IMG/VR virus record: IMGVR_UViG_3300028569_000081
Location: 1-38,065 of that record
Length of the DNA stretch: 38,065 nt
DNA from: a virus
Strand: one strand, 5' to 3'
Shown here: positions 1 to 6,670 of the stretch, in pieces
How the letters are laid out: every line of letters starts with the position of its first letter
How positions within the stretch are numbered: position 1 is the first letter of the stretch
Notes under the pieces: model-generated
Database searches by the model: none
Told to the model about the DNA's origin: nothing
What the model saw: the letters and a program-made list of their open reading frames with translations, nothing else
Made by a program: the position numbers and the translations under genes

Positions 1-835
1 CACCCCATCCTTCGACGGTTTCGGGTGGAACTTGCGCGAAGGTGCGGAGGAAGAAATCTACGAGAGGTTGGCGCCTCTCGTCCTCCGTCTCGCCGCCGAG
101 GACTACGTCGACATGCCGCAAGTGGTTGACGTGATCCGCGAGTTCGAGCTGCCTCCGAAGGTCCGCGAGCTCTACGACCGGCTCGAAGAGGATCTGATTG
201 CGCGGATCGACGACAAGGTCGTCGTGGCGTCGACAGCCGCCGTGGCCTCCACCAAATGCCGTCAGGTGGCCAACGGTGGGATCTACCTGGACCAGGAAGT
301 CATCGAACTGCTGGACCAACGCGAGATCAAGAAGAGCAAGCGGGAGTGGCTGAACCTGCACACCGAGAAGGTGGATCTTCTGGCTGACCTGGTCGAGGAG
401 CTGCAGGGTGCGCCACTCCTGGTGGCCTACGACTTCGAGCACGATCTGGATCGGCTGAAGACCAAGTTCGGCAGCGACATCCCGTACATCGGCGGCGGCG
501 TGTCGGCGAAGAGGTTCAAGGAGCTGGAGGCGGCGTGGAACCACGGCGAGTTGCCGATCCTGTTCGGCCATCCCCAGTCCGTGGCCCATGGTTTGAACCT
601 GCAGCAGGCCGGCAACCATGTCTGCTGGCACTCACTGACGTGGGACTTCGAGCTGTACGACCAGTTCATCCGCCGCATCCGGCGCCAGGGGTCGAAGGCG
701 AAGCGGGTGTTCAACCACCACCTGATCGCCAAGGGGACGATCGACGAGACCATGCTCTGGGCCCTGAGGTCGAAGGACAAGGGTCAGAAGGCTCTCTACG
801 AAGCGCTCAAAAAAATGAGGTCCAGGCGAAAATAA
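1..835 (+). CDS. SNF2/DEAD-type helicase, C-terminal part (5' end outside window)
   Basis: The reading frame is open from base 2 and continues off the left edge, so only the last 278 or so residues are seen. The visible part is the second RecA-like lobe of an SF2/SNF2-family helicase. Near the N-terminal side is a segment FGWNLREGAEEEIYERLAP, which in phage SNF2-like helicases links the two lobes. Later comes helicase motif V (SVAHGLNLQQAGNHVCWHS) and motif VI (YDQFIRRIRRQGSKAKRV) followed by the usual GTIDE stretch. Walker A and the DEAD box would be upstream and are not in the window. The likely role is ATP-driven remodelling of DNA during phage replication or recombination. A TTG at 32 is not a credible start because conserved family sequence precedes it. 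It is followed by a 63-base gap with a leader that may start a new transcript. Confidence 0.85.
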   Translation, partial: TPSFDGFGWNLREGAEEEIYERLAPLVLRLAAEDYVDMPQVVDVIREFELPPKVRELYDRLEEDLIARIDDKVVVASTAAVASTKCRQVANGGIYLDQEVIELLDQREIKKSKREWLNLHTEKVDLLADLVEELQGAPLLVAYDFEHDLDRLKTKFGSDIPYIGGGVSAKRFKELEAAWNHGELPILFGHPQSVAHGLNLQQAGNHVCWHSLTWDFELYDQFIRRIRRQGSKAKRVFNHHLIAKGTIDETMLWALRSKDKGQKALYEALKKMRSRRK

Positions 836-898
836 CTATGTTAGCCGCTTGAGTTCAGCTGTAAGGTTCTCCTACCAACCCACGCTGAGGAGATCATC
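836..898 (+). promoter_or_regulatory. Leader before the small-gene cluster, with shared CTGAGGAGA element
   Basis: This 63-base gap after the helicase ends in ACGCTGAGGAGATCATC followed by ATG. GAGGAG is a strong ribosome binding site. The ACCC-ACGCTGAGGAGA block matches the leaders at 2105-2133 and 6121-6151, with CCTACC where those have a TAC-type hexamer. A promoter is inferred from this repetition only; no clear -35 box is seen. Confidence 0.4.
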
Positions 899-1162
899 AT
901 GGCTGACGCAACCACCCCGGTTACCCGGACCCTCAACAAGGAGTTCAAGGGCCGCTGCCCCAGGATCCAGGCCAGCTTCGCTGGCAGCTTCATGGCGGTG
1001 CGGATCGACGACCCCTCAGGTGTGGTTACGGTCAAGATGGCCCAGGAAGTGATGCGGCGGGCTGGGGAGCTGATGAAGGACGCCGACCTGGTGACCACCA
1101 CGACGCCCGACAGCTTCTCCTACCACATGGACGGTGTCGTCTCCAACTGGCGCCGTCCGTGA
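899..1162 (+). CDS. Hypothetical protein, 87 aa
   Basis: I do not recognise this protein. The ATG at 899 has a GAGGAG ribosome site about 8 bases upstream, which fixes the start. The product is a small soluble protein that begins with a Thr-rich stretch and has a basic patch (KEFKGRCPR) near residue 20. It has no signal peptide, membrane segment or recognisable catalytic motif. It is first in a run of short early genes (899-3062). A stem-loop follows its stop codon before the next gene. Small early phage proteins in this position often modify host functions, but nothing in the sequence shows this here. Confidence 0.7.
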   Translation: MADATTPVTRTLNKEFKGRCPRIQASFAGSFMAVRIDDPSGVVTVKMAQEVMRRAGELMKDADLVTTTTPDSFSYHMDGVVSNWRRP

Positions 1163-1170
1163 CCAACCTC

Positions 1171-1190
1171 GGGAGGGCGCAAGCCCGCCC
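1171..1190 (+). other. Intercistronic stem-loop with GCAA tetraloop
   Basis: Arms GGGAGGGC (1171-1178) and GCCCGCCC (1183-1190) pair over 8 positions with one mismatch and are closed by the GNRA-type loop GCAA. No T-run follows, so it is more likely an mRNA-stabilising or attenuating structure between two early genes than a full terminator. Confidence 0.5.
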
Positions 1191-1206
1191 ATCCAGGGAG
1201 TTGACT

Positions 1207-1404
1207 ATGCAAGCACACAAGACCACCGCCAACAACGCCGTGTCCGGCACCCTCATCGCGGTCAGCGGTGAATGGGCCAAGATCGTCGGCGTGACCCACC
1301 TGAACCGATCCCCAGTCCAGCTCTACCAGCTGGAATGCGTCCTCGGTCCTGATCGCTTCACCCTGGTTCTCGACCAAAACACCCAGATCCTGGTGGCGCC
1401 GTGA
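1207..1404 (+). CDS. Hypothetical protein, 65 aa
   Basis: No family recognised. The ATG at 1207 follows CAGGGAGTTGACT, giving GGGAG about 7 bases upstream; the earlier in-frame ATG at 1159 lies inside the previous gene and has no ribosome site. The product is a small, mostly beta-predicted protein (alternating hydrophobic residues in SGTLIAVSGEWAKIVGV and FTLVLDQNTQILV). Its stop overlaps the GTG start of the next gene in a GTGA arrangement, so the two are translationally coupled. Confidence 0.65.
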   Translation: MQAHKTTANNAVSGTLIAVSGEWAKIVGVTHLNRSPVQLYQLECVLGPDRFTLVLDQNTQILVAP

Positions 1405-1595
1405 ACAAGATTGTCAGCATCGCACCAAGTTTCCTCGACGCCGTCCGCGGCTGGGTCTGGTGCACGCCGCACCGGCTGGAGCAGAGGATCAAGGAGGCCG
1501 AACCTCTGGCCGTGACCGACGACCAGAAGGCGGTGATCGCCACAATGAAGAAGTGCCTGGCCCGGGAAAGGGCCGAGGAGGCGGCACGTGGTTGA
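1401..1595 (+). CDS. Hypothetical protein, 64 aa
   Basis: No family recognised. It starts at GTG 1401, overlapping the preceding stop by four bases. The protein has one short Trp/Cys segment (GWVWCTPH) and a charged helical C-terminal half. The C-terminus overlaps the start of the next gene by 8 bases. It is kept as a gene because coding is continuous and coupled on both sides, but its size makes the call less certain. Confidence 0.5.
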   Translation: MNKIVSIAPSFLDAVRGWVWCTPHRLEQRIKEAEPLAVTDDQKAVIATMKKCLARERAEEAARG

Positions 1596-2073
1596 GATCG
1601 TCCTCCAACGTGCCGGTCCCGGGCGGTACGCCTCCAAGCTGCTGTACGACCGGTTCCAGATCATGGAGCTGGGAGTCACGGCCGGCGAGTTCAAGATCGT
1701 CGATCTGACCAAGCTCGACGACAGCTACATGGCCGACTGGAAGGCGGTTCTCCGCCACCCAGCCAAGGGCGAGGGTTTCGGCGATCCGATCGTTTTTACA
1801 ACGGTGGCCGAGGCGGAGACCTTTGTGAAGCAGCTGGCCACCGGTGAGAAACCGATGCCGACGTCGAAGAAGGGCAAGGAGCCTCCGGTCCCGAAGGTGA
1901 AGGCTGAGAAGAAGCCGTCGATGGCTGGCATGGCTCGAGACCTGATCCTGGCCGGCAAGCTGACCGATGACCAGATCTTCCAGCAGGTGCTGGAGGCGTT
2001 TCCGAACTTCCGGAGAACCAGCGTTGACTGGTACCGGAACGAGCTGATCAAGAAGGGTCAGCTAAAAACTTGA
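1588..2073 (+). CDS. Early protein with C-terminal helical 'AGKLTDDQIF' domain, 161 aa
   Basis: It starts at GTG 1588 with GGAGG about 7 bases upstream, inside the end of the previous gene. The first 85 residues form an unrecognised alpha/beta region. A Lys/Pro-rich linker (roughly residues 88-110) follows. The last 50 residues form a compact helical domain: LILAGKLTDDQIF, then F.NF, then SVDWYRNELIKKGQ. The same domain occurs at the end of the 2286-3062 product (LIMAGKLSDDDIF, GYVGWNRNHLKKQGQ). The pattern, a short helix pair ending in a W-Y/N-R basic helix, looks like a small winged-helix or DNA-binding module, but this is inference. The function is unknown. Confidence 0.7.
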   Translation: MVEIVLQRAGPGRYASKLLYDRFQIMELGVTAGEFKIVDLTKLDDSYMADWKAVLRHPAKGEGFGDPIVFTTVAEAETFVKQLATGEKPMPTSKKGKEPPVPKVKAEKKPSMAGMARDLILAGKLTDDQIFQQVLEAFPNFRRTSVDWYRNELIKKGQLKT

Positions 2074-2082
2074 AGTTCACTG

Positions 2083-2133
2083 TTTACGTGCCCACGGCAC
2101 GGAGTACAATGCCACCCTGCTGAGGAGAAGTCT
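2083..2133 (+). promoter_or_regulatory. Candidate promoter and leader before 2134
   Basis: TTTACG (2083-2088) and TACAAT (2105-2110) are separated by 16 bases, close to a sigma70-type promoter. Ten bases on is TGAGGAGA, the ribosome site for the ATG at 2134. From TACAAT onward the leader closely matches that at 6121-6151 (TACTGTGCAACCCTGCTGAGGAGA versus this copy, allowing about three differences; each run is given here only in part). The repetition in front of separate cassettes supports a phage early promoter with a conserved transcribed leader. Confidence 0.55.
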
Positions 2134-2289
2134 ATGATCGCCGTCGAAGTCGTGTTCGCGTCCGGGATGACGCACACATTCATCGTTCCGAAGACCATCA
2201 CATTGGTGGACTTCGCCGCCCTGGCCAAGCCGGTCGACGAGACCAAGATCCGTCGGTTCAAGGTCATCGCCCAGGGGAAGGCCGCATGA
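2134..2289 (+). CDS. Small hypothetical protein, 51 aa
   Basis: A 51-codon frame begins at ATG 2134, five bases after GAGGAGA of the conserved leader, and ends in TGA overlapping the ATG of the next gene (ATGA at 2286-2289). The protein is a short alternating beta/alpha sequence (MIAVEVVFASGMTHTFIVPK, then a basic C-terminus) with no recognised family. Its perfect placement between a strong ribosome site and a coupled downstream start is the main evidence that it is real. It was probably kept as the leader cistron that delivers ribosomes to the next gene, but a separate function cannot be excluded. Confidence 0.6.
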   Translation: MIAVEVVFASGMTHTFIVPKTITLVDFAALAKPVDETKIRRFKVIAQGKAA

Positions 2290-3062
2290 AGATCCTCGGT
2301 CACACGTATGCACCGAAGAAGGGGACGGTGGTCGACGGTCTGCCGGCCGTCATCGTGCTCGAGAGCGGCACGACCACCAAGTTCATCACGGACTCTCAGA
2401 TCGGCGATGCCGACTATCCGTGGTTGACCATCGTCTCGATGCCCACCAAGGAGTTCGAGACCAAGTTCGCGCGTACGCAGGATGATCTGCAGGCCATTGC
2501 CAAGATCTACCGCGAGCACGCCCAACAGCTCGGCGCAACGCCCGAGGCCCTGGATGCTCTGGGGTACATTTTCACCATCGACGAAGGAACTGTGAACATG
2601 GCCACCGCCACCGCCACCGCCACCGCCACCGAGGAGAAGAAGGCCAAGCCGGTCGCGACCTCCAAGGCCCCCACCAAGACCACCGCCCCGAAGCCGGCGG
2701 CCAAGGCCACCACCCCTCCGCCCGCCAAGGAGGCCAAGCCGAAGGCCGCGGCGCCGAAGGAGCCCGAGGAAAAGCGCCCCTCCGTGTCCAGCCGGATCTG
2801 CGAGCTGATCATGGCGGGGAAGCTGTCGGACGACGACATCTTCGCCACGGTGAAGAAGGAGTTCAACCTCGACGACTCCAAGCGCGGCTACGTCGGCTGG
2901 AACCGGAACCACCTGAAGAAGCAGGGCCAGAACCCGCCCGGCCCGATCGGTGGCGCCGAGAAGAAGGCGGACAAGCCGGCGGCTGCGCCGAAGGCCGCGG
3001 CCTCCAAGGCGCCGCCGGCCAAGGCCCCGGTCTCCCGCAAGACCGGCTCCGGCAAGGGCTGA
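2286..3062 (+). CDS. Early protein with Ala/Lys/Pro-rich linkers and the repeated helical domain, 258 aa
   Basis: The ATG at 2286 overlaps the previous stop. Residues 1-104 form an unrecognised folded region. Residues 105-160 are low-complexity: five Ala-Thr units, then Lys/Ala/Pro repeats like a histone H1 tail. Residues about 166-218 carry the helical domain shared with the 1588-2073 product (CELIMAGKLSDDDIF, GYVGWNRNHLKKQGQ). The tail is again Lys/Ala/Pro-rich. The basic tails suggest nucleic-acid binding (inference). An in-frame ATG at 2598 has AAGGA nine bases upstream, so a shorter 154-residue product starting just before the Ala-Thr repeat is possible. It directly precedes the modification cassette. 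Confidence 0.7.
   Translation: MKILGHTYAPKKGTVVDGLPAVIVLESGTTTKFITDSQIGDADYPWLTIVSMPTKEFETKFARTQDDLQAIAKIYREHAQQLGATPEALDALGYIFTIDEGTVNMATATATATATEEKKAKPVATSKAPTKTTAPKPAAKATTPPPAKEAKPKAAAPKEPEEKRPSVSSRICELIMAGKLSDDDIFATVKKEFNLDDSKRGYVGWNRNHLKKQGQNPPGPIGGAEKKADKPAAAPKAAASKAPPAKAPVSRKTGSGKG
2601..2630 (+). repeat. Five tandem GCCACC hexanucleotides inside a CDS
   Basis: Five perfect copies of GCCACC encode alternating Ala-Thr. They sit right after a possible internal start (ATG 2598) of the 2286-3062 gene. Copy number could vary by slippage in steps of two residues without shifting the frame. Confidence 0.9.
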
Positions 3063-3068
3063 TCCATC

Positions 3069-4070
3069 ATGGGGCTGTACCTCTACAGCCCCCTGACCTC
3101 TGTGACTGACCGCATCGAGGTCAGTCACAGAGCTGGGTGGGCTCTGTACTGGGCGGAAGAGCTCGGTGCCAAGCTGGTCACAACCAGCCAGATGGATGGC
3201 TTCGCCAACGGGGTCAACCCCGGCGACACCGTCTACCTCTACCACGGGATGGAGTTCAAGGACTCTTTGAACTTCCCCGGCGGCCCGCAGCCGGAGATTT
3301 ACGACCGGGCCAACGACCTCCGTCTCATCGGCGAGAAGACGGGCTCCAGACTGTTCAGCGCCGATCGTGACATGCCCGACTACGCCGGCCTGCTCGGCAG
3401 CCGCCTGGATCCCAAGCGCTTCGACCGGAAGAAGCTCCACGGAGCGCTTGCCCGAGGCGTGGGGCAGAGATGGCCGACGGCGAAGCCGAAGCACCTCGTG
3501 GTCGGCGACAGCCACTCCCTGTCTCTCTACCGGAAGGGCAGCAGGATCCATCGGAACGACGGACTGACCTTGTACGGTGCCCTCGAGAGGGGTCTGGCCG
3601 GTCTGGTCAAGAAAGCGGCGTGCCCAGGGCTAAGCAGCATCACGCTGTACCTGGGCAACATCGACATCCGGCACCACCTGCTCCGCCATCCGCAGGTCAG
3701 CCGGGTGGAGCTTCTCGCCGAATACCGTCGCCAACTCAAGGATCTGGTCAAGCAGTATCCGAAGCAGCAGATCGTGGTGGCGGAGCCTCTGCCCATTGAG
3801 AACGAGTCGCGGAAGCTGCCCAAGACCGGCTGGTACAAGGGCACCCCGTTCTTCGGCTCGTGGGCTGACCGAGCCAACCTTCGGGACTGGTGGGCTGACG
3901 AGATGAACAAGTGGCCGACGGACGGCATCACGATCTACCGCCATCCCCGCCACTTCTGGAACGGCGAAGGCGAGCTGGACTTCGACGTCATGGAGAAGCC
4001 GCAGTCCGTCCACATCAGGCCGGCTGAGTACCGGCATGTCAGGGAGAGCGGTCCATGGTCCAGCATCTGA
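3069..4070 (+). CDS. SGNH/GDSL-like protein in the DNA-modification cassette, 333 aa
   Basis: The sequence contains VVGDSHS at residues 144-150, a GDS block in which Ser148 would be the nucleophile; LYLGNIDIRHH near 193-203, matching the SGNH Gly/Asn block; and SVHIRP near 313-318, where His315 could be the catalytic base. This spacing fits an SGNH-hydrolase-like fold such as those seen in polysaccharide-modifying proteins, although the family of this protein is not known to me. The first 130 residues form an unrecognised alpha/beta region. The start at ATG 3069 lies six bases after the previous stop with only a weak AAGGGC ribosome site, and two strong hairpins fall within codons 1-22. The 3' end overlaps the transferase gene by 16 bases, so a role linked to base modification (for example acyl transfer or removal) is possible but inferred from context. 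Confidence 0.6.
   Translation: MGLYLYSPLTSVTDRIEVSHRAGWALYWAEELGAKLVTTSQMDGFANGVNPGDTVYLYHGMEFKDSLNFPGGPQPEIYDRANDLRLIGEKTGSRLFSADRDMPDYAGLLGSRLDPKRFDRKKLHGALARGVGQRWPTAKPKHLVVGDSHSLSLYRKGSRIHRNDGLTLYGALERGLAGLVKKAACPGLSSITLYLGNIDIRHHLLRHPQVSRVELLAEYRRQLKDLVKQYPKQQIVVAEPLPIENESRKLPKTGWYKGTPFFGSWADRANLRDWWADEMNKWPTDGITIYRHPRHFWNGEGELDFDVMEKPQSVHIRPAEYRHVRESGPWSSI
3071..3132 (+). promoter_or_regulatory. Two consecutive perfect hairpins at the start of the SGNH-like gene
   Basis: Hairpin 1: GGGGCTGTA (3071-3079), loop CCTC, TACAGCCCC (3084-3092), 9 of 9 pairs. Hairpin 2: CTCTGTGACTGACC (3098-3111), 7-base loop, GGTCAGTCACAGAG (3119-3132), 14 of 14 pairs. Both lie in the first 22 codons, starting two bases after the ATG. 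No T-run follows. They may control translation initiation, protect or process the mRNA between the small-gene cluster and the modification cassette, or form a protein-binding DNA palindrome. Confidence 0.7.
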
Positions 4071-5197
4071 AGAGCATCGAAGATGAAGCCAGGTCGAAAG
4101 ACCTGGTTATCATTTCCAAGACCGACGTGTGGCGCAAGCGTCTCCGGGAGGCGTCTCGCGCCATCGAGCGGGCCTCGGAGTTCAGCCTGACGCCCACCCC
4201 GTACTTCGTGGAGGCCTACCACTACTGGCACCGGGCGAAGGGTCTCCAGGACAAGAACCTAGGCGCCAAGCCGGCGAAGTTCAAGTCGGGGTGCGATCTT
4301 CAGGACAGCATCCCCATCTACGACACGGTGAAGCGTCGCTATGCTGGGTTCTCCAACGTTCTGGAACAGCTGCGGTACGGGGACGAGGCGCCGAAGATCG
4401 CCAGCAACCGGCTCCGCCAGTTCGACTACCCCAAGTTCGAGGGCGACAACCGAGCATGGCTCTACGTCTGCCTGGTCCATCGCATCACCGGCTCAGGCGC
4501 CAGCTTCGAGCACGACCACGGCTGGCGAAACACGATTGTGCCAGAGATGGTGACTAAGCCGTCGATCCCTCTGATGGCTTCGTGGGTCAGCTACAACCGA
4601 AACCGGACGATGTTCACCAGCATCGGCAACCAGATCCCGCCGTTCAACAAGCTGAAGGACCCGTCCTTCCGACTGGCGGGGATCGAGTATCTTGTCACGA
4701 TCGCCCCGAAGCTGGTCGACGAGGTGTGGTCTTGGTTCGAGCACCGCCGTCGCCACAAAATGGGACCAGCCGGGATCAAGCTGGCCGCCGACCAGGTCCT
4801 GGCCTTCCAACGCGAGCTGGGCTGCAAGCAGTTCAAGTTCGTCCTGACGGCGTGGGTGATGGACATGGCCGAGTATCTGCCGGAGATGGTGGATCCCAAC
4901 TCGGACTGCTACCACGGGAAGAACGCGCAGGAGGCCTTGTCGGTCTGCCTTCGCCCCGCCGATGGCGTGCGCATGAACGCCCAGGAGTTCTTCGACCGGG
5001 GAACTCGGCTGTTCAGCGATCTGACCGGCACCCACCCGATGGACGTGGAAGACGCCAGCCCGGGCTGCGATCTGGTTCGGTGGTTGGAGAACTACGTCCC
5101 TCGCAATGGCTTCAGCCACGTGCTGGAGAACGGCCTGTTCAACAACTCGACCCTTCGCTACTTCAAGGGCCGCCAACCCGAAGGGAACTATCCGTGA
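4055..5197 (+). CDS. Probable amino acid:DNA transferase (alpha-glutamyl/putrescinyl thymine pyrophosphorylase type)
   Basis: A 380-residue, largely helical protein. Features include PTPYFVEAYHYWHRAK (47-62), RYAGFSNVLEQLRYGD (95-110), the central HRITGSGASFEHDHGWRNT (142-160) and MDVEDASPGCDLVRWLENY (329-347). These resemble the ADDT group, whose members replace a pyrophosphate on 5-(pyrophosphoryloxymethyl)-dU in DNA with an amino acid or polyamine to make hypermodified thymine. The assignment is from memory of the family and from context: the next genes encode a PLP enzyme, a thymidylate-kinase-like P-loop protein and a thymidylate-synthase-like enzyme, the expected partners. The ATG at 4055 overlaps the previous gene by 16 bases and has GGGAGAG about 8 bases upstream. 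The amino donor cannot be told from the sequence. An alternative is an unrelated helical DNA-glycosylase-like enzyme. Confidence 0.55.
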   Translation: MVQHLKSIEDEARSKDLVIISKTDVWRKRLREASRAIERASEFSLTPTPYFVEAYHYWHRAKGLQDKNLGAKPAKFKSGCDLQDSIPIYDTVKRRYAGFSNVLEQLRYGDEAPKIASNRLRQFDYPKFEGDNRAWLYVCLVHRITGSGASFEHDHGWRNTIVPEMVTKPSIPLMASWVSYNRNRTMFTSIGNQIPPFNKLKDPSFRLAGIEYLVTIAPKLVDEVWSWFEHRRRHKMGPAGIKLAADQVLAFQRELGCKQFKFVLTAWVMDMAEYLPEMVDPNSDCYHGKNAQEALSVCLRPADGVRMNAQEFFDRGTRLFSDLTGTHPMDVEDASPGCDLVRWLENYVPRNGFSHVLENGLFNNSTLRYFKGRQPEGNYP

Positions 5198-6120
5198 CTC
5201 ACACCAACCACACCTCTTCTCCATCCCACAAGGAGCTGGACCAGCTGGGTGAGTCCCGGCTCTGGGATCTGGTTCGGGACTGGCAGGATCCTCTGCCTCT
5301 CCCGCCGGTCGACAAGATCAAGCTGGACTCCAAGCGGACCATCTACGTGGTTCGCGATGACATTATGGGGTTCGGTACCAAGGCCAGGGCCGGCTCGGCT
5401 GCGCTGTTCCAGCCGGAGTACAAGAAGACCAAGACCATCGTCTACGTCGCTCCGCGGGTGGGGTGGGCGCCGATGTCGTTGGCCAAGCTGTGCCGTGATA
5501 CCAAGCGGAGGCTGATCCTGTTCGCCCCAGCAGCCGCGACGCCTTCCCAGCACCAGCTGACGGCCCACGCTCTCGGCGCCGACCTGAGGTTCGTCCGCGT
5601 GGCGGCCATGCCCAACCTCCAGCGGATGGCGCGGAAGTTCGCCGAGGACCATGGCTACACCTTCTTCCCGCTCGGTCTCGACGTACCGGCGGCCGTGGCA
5701 GGGATCGCCAAGACGGCTCGGCTGGTGGCGGACCGTGAGATCGACGACTTCCGGAAGGTCAAGGAGTTCTGGACGGTGATCAGCACCGGCGTGCTGAGCC
5801 GTGGTCTCCAGCTGGCCTGGCCCAGGGCCAAGGTCTTCGCCGTCGCTGTGGCGAGGAACATCCACGATGGCGAGAAGGGCAGGGCCGAGATCTTCAGCCA
5901 TCATCTGCCGTTCACGCAGAACGTCAAGGCGGACCTGGCTCCGCCGTTCCCTTCGGTCCTGTCCTACGATGCCAAGGCCTGGACCTTCATCAACGACCAC
6001 GCGTCCAACGGCGCCTGGTTCTGGAACGTGGCGGCTGAGCCGCCGGTCTCTCCCTCGAAAGGGGAGGTGCTGCGGTCGAATGTTGGCTGGAACGATATGT
6101 CAGCGTTCGATCACGCGTAG
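5194..6120 (+). CDS. PLP-dependent, tryptophan-synthase-beta-like (fold type II) enzyme
   Basis: The GTG at 5194 overlaps the transferase stop (GTGA), with AAGGGA upstream; the product is 308 residues. The core reads like a small fold-type-II PLP enzyme of the ACC-deaminase/threonine-synthase superfamily: RDDIMGFGTKAR at 54-65 with Lys63 as the likely Schiff-base lysine, a first Rossmann-like unit TIVYVAP..GWAPMSLAKLC, the ALGADLRFVRV segment at 126-136 typical of these folds, and a Thr-Gly turn, VISTGVLSRGLQLAWP (195-210), in the position of the Gly-rich phosphate loop. In known thymidine hypermodification pathways a PLP enzyme processes the amino acid after it is attached to the base, so tailoring (such as decarboxylation or side-chain cleavage) of the attached group is inferred. 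The C-terminal 50 residues are unassigned. Confidence 0.6.
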   Translation: MTHTNHTSSPSHKELDQLGESRLWDLVRDWQDPLPLPPVDKIKLDSKRTIYVVRDDIMGFGTKARAGSAALFQPEYKKTKTIVYVAPRVGWAPMSLAKLCRDTKRRLILFAPAAATPSQHQLTAHALGADLRFVRVAAMPNLQRMARKFAEDHGYTFFPLGLDVPAAVAGIAKTARLVADREIDDFRKVKEFWTVISTGVLSRGLQLAWPRAKVFAVAVARNIHDGEKGRAEIFSHHLPFTQNVKADLAPPFPSVLSYDAKAWTFINDHASNGAWFWNVAAEPPVSPSKGEVLRSNVGWNDMSAFDHA

Positions 6121-6151
6121 TACTGTGCAACCCTGCTGAGGAGATATAGAC
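6121..6151 (+). promoter_or_regulatory. Candidate promoter and leader before the nucleotide-metabolism cassette
   Basis: TACTGT (6121-6126) occupies the same position as TACAAT in the 2083-2133 leader, and the following GCAACCCTGCTGAGGAGA matches that leader almost base for base. GAGGAGA gives a ribosome site for ATG 6152. No clear -35 sequence is seen; the upstream DNA is the end of the PLP-enzyme gene. Confidence 0.45.
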
Positions 6152-6670
6152 ATGGACGAGACAACAGCCAACTTTGCATTCCCGACGGAGGATGTGGACG
6201 ACGAGATCTATGATGTCCACCATTTTCACCAGAGGTTTGGCCAGCTGGCGCCGGATGAGATCACACATCTGACGCAGCGCAAGCTGGCAGAACGTGCCAA
6301 CTTCCATCTGGAGGAGGCGGTGGTTGAATTTCGCAAGGCGGCGGCAAGCCAGGATATGGCGCTGATGGCCGATGCGCTGGTCGACGCAGTCTATGTGCTG
6401 AAAGGCACCGCCGTGATGTTGGGGTTGACCGGTATTTGGCGACACCTGTGGAATGACGTCCACGAAGCCAACATGCGCAAGGTGCCGGGCACCACGCACC
6501 GCGGCAACAAGGTCGACGTGATGAAGCCGCCTGGCTGGGTCGGTCCGCAGACCGGAGCCGTGCTCTGCATGGCCGGCTATGACAAGGCCCAGTTCTGCAA
6601 CCTGCTCGGCGAAGTGGACGAGACCAAATGCCTCGACGACTTAGTCCACCTGGAGAAGGACAATCCGTGA
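6152..6670 (+). CDS. MazG/PRA-PH-like nucleotide pyrophosphohydrolase
   Basis: A 172-residue all-alpha protein. The pattern HHFHQRFGQ near residue 24, then ANFHLEEAVVEFRKA (49-63) and MALMADALVDAVYVLKGTA (70-88), followed by W..VHEANMRK, is that of the MazG/HisE-type NTP pyrophosphohydrolases: Glu-x-x-Glu and Asp-x-x-Asp pairs bind Mg2+ and cleave (d)NTP to (d)NMP and PPi. In phages such enzymes remove unwanted dNTPs such as dUTP or dTTP, supplying monophosphates for base modification. The ATG at 6152 follows the conserved GAGGAGA leader. The stop overlaps the next start as TGATG. The substrate is inferred from the neighbours, which use dNMPs. Confidence 0.75.
   Translation: MDETTANFAFPTEDVDDEIYDVHHFHQRFGQLAPDEITHLTQRKLAERANFHLEEAVVEFRKAAASQDMALMADALVDAVYVLKGTAVMLGLTGIWRHLWNDVHEANMRKVPGTTHRGNKVDVMKPPGWVGPQTGAVLCMAGYDKAQFCNLLGEVDETKCLDDLVHLEKDNP

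Noticed and set aside
2058-3551. 497-aa open frame on the minus strand
   Set aside because: It runs opposite to several overlapping plus-strand genes with ribosome sites and recognisable domains. Long antisense frames are common in GC-rich coding DNA, and this one has Arg/Gly/Leu-rich low-complexity translation.
4582-5193. N-terminal extension of the PLP-enzyme frame
   Set aside because: It overlaps the whole second half of the transferase gene in another frame; GTG 5194 with AAGGGA and a GTGA overlap is the better start.
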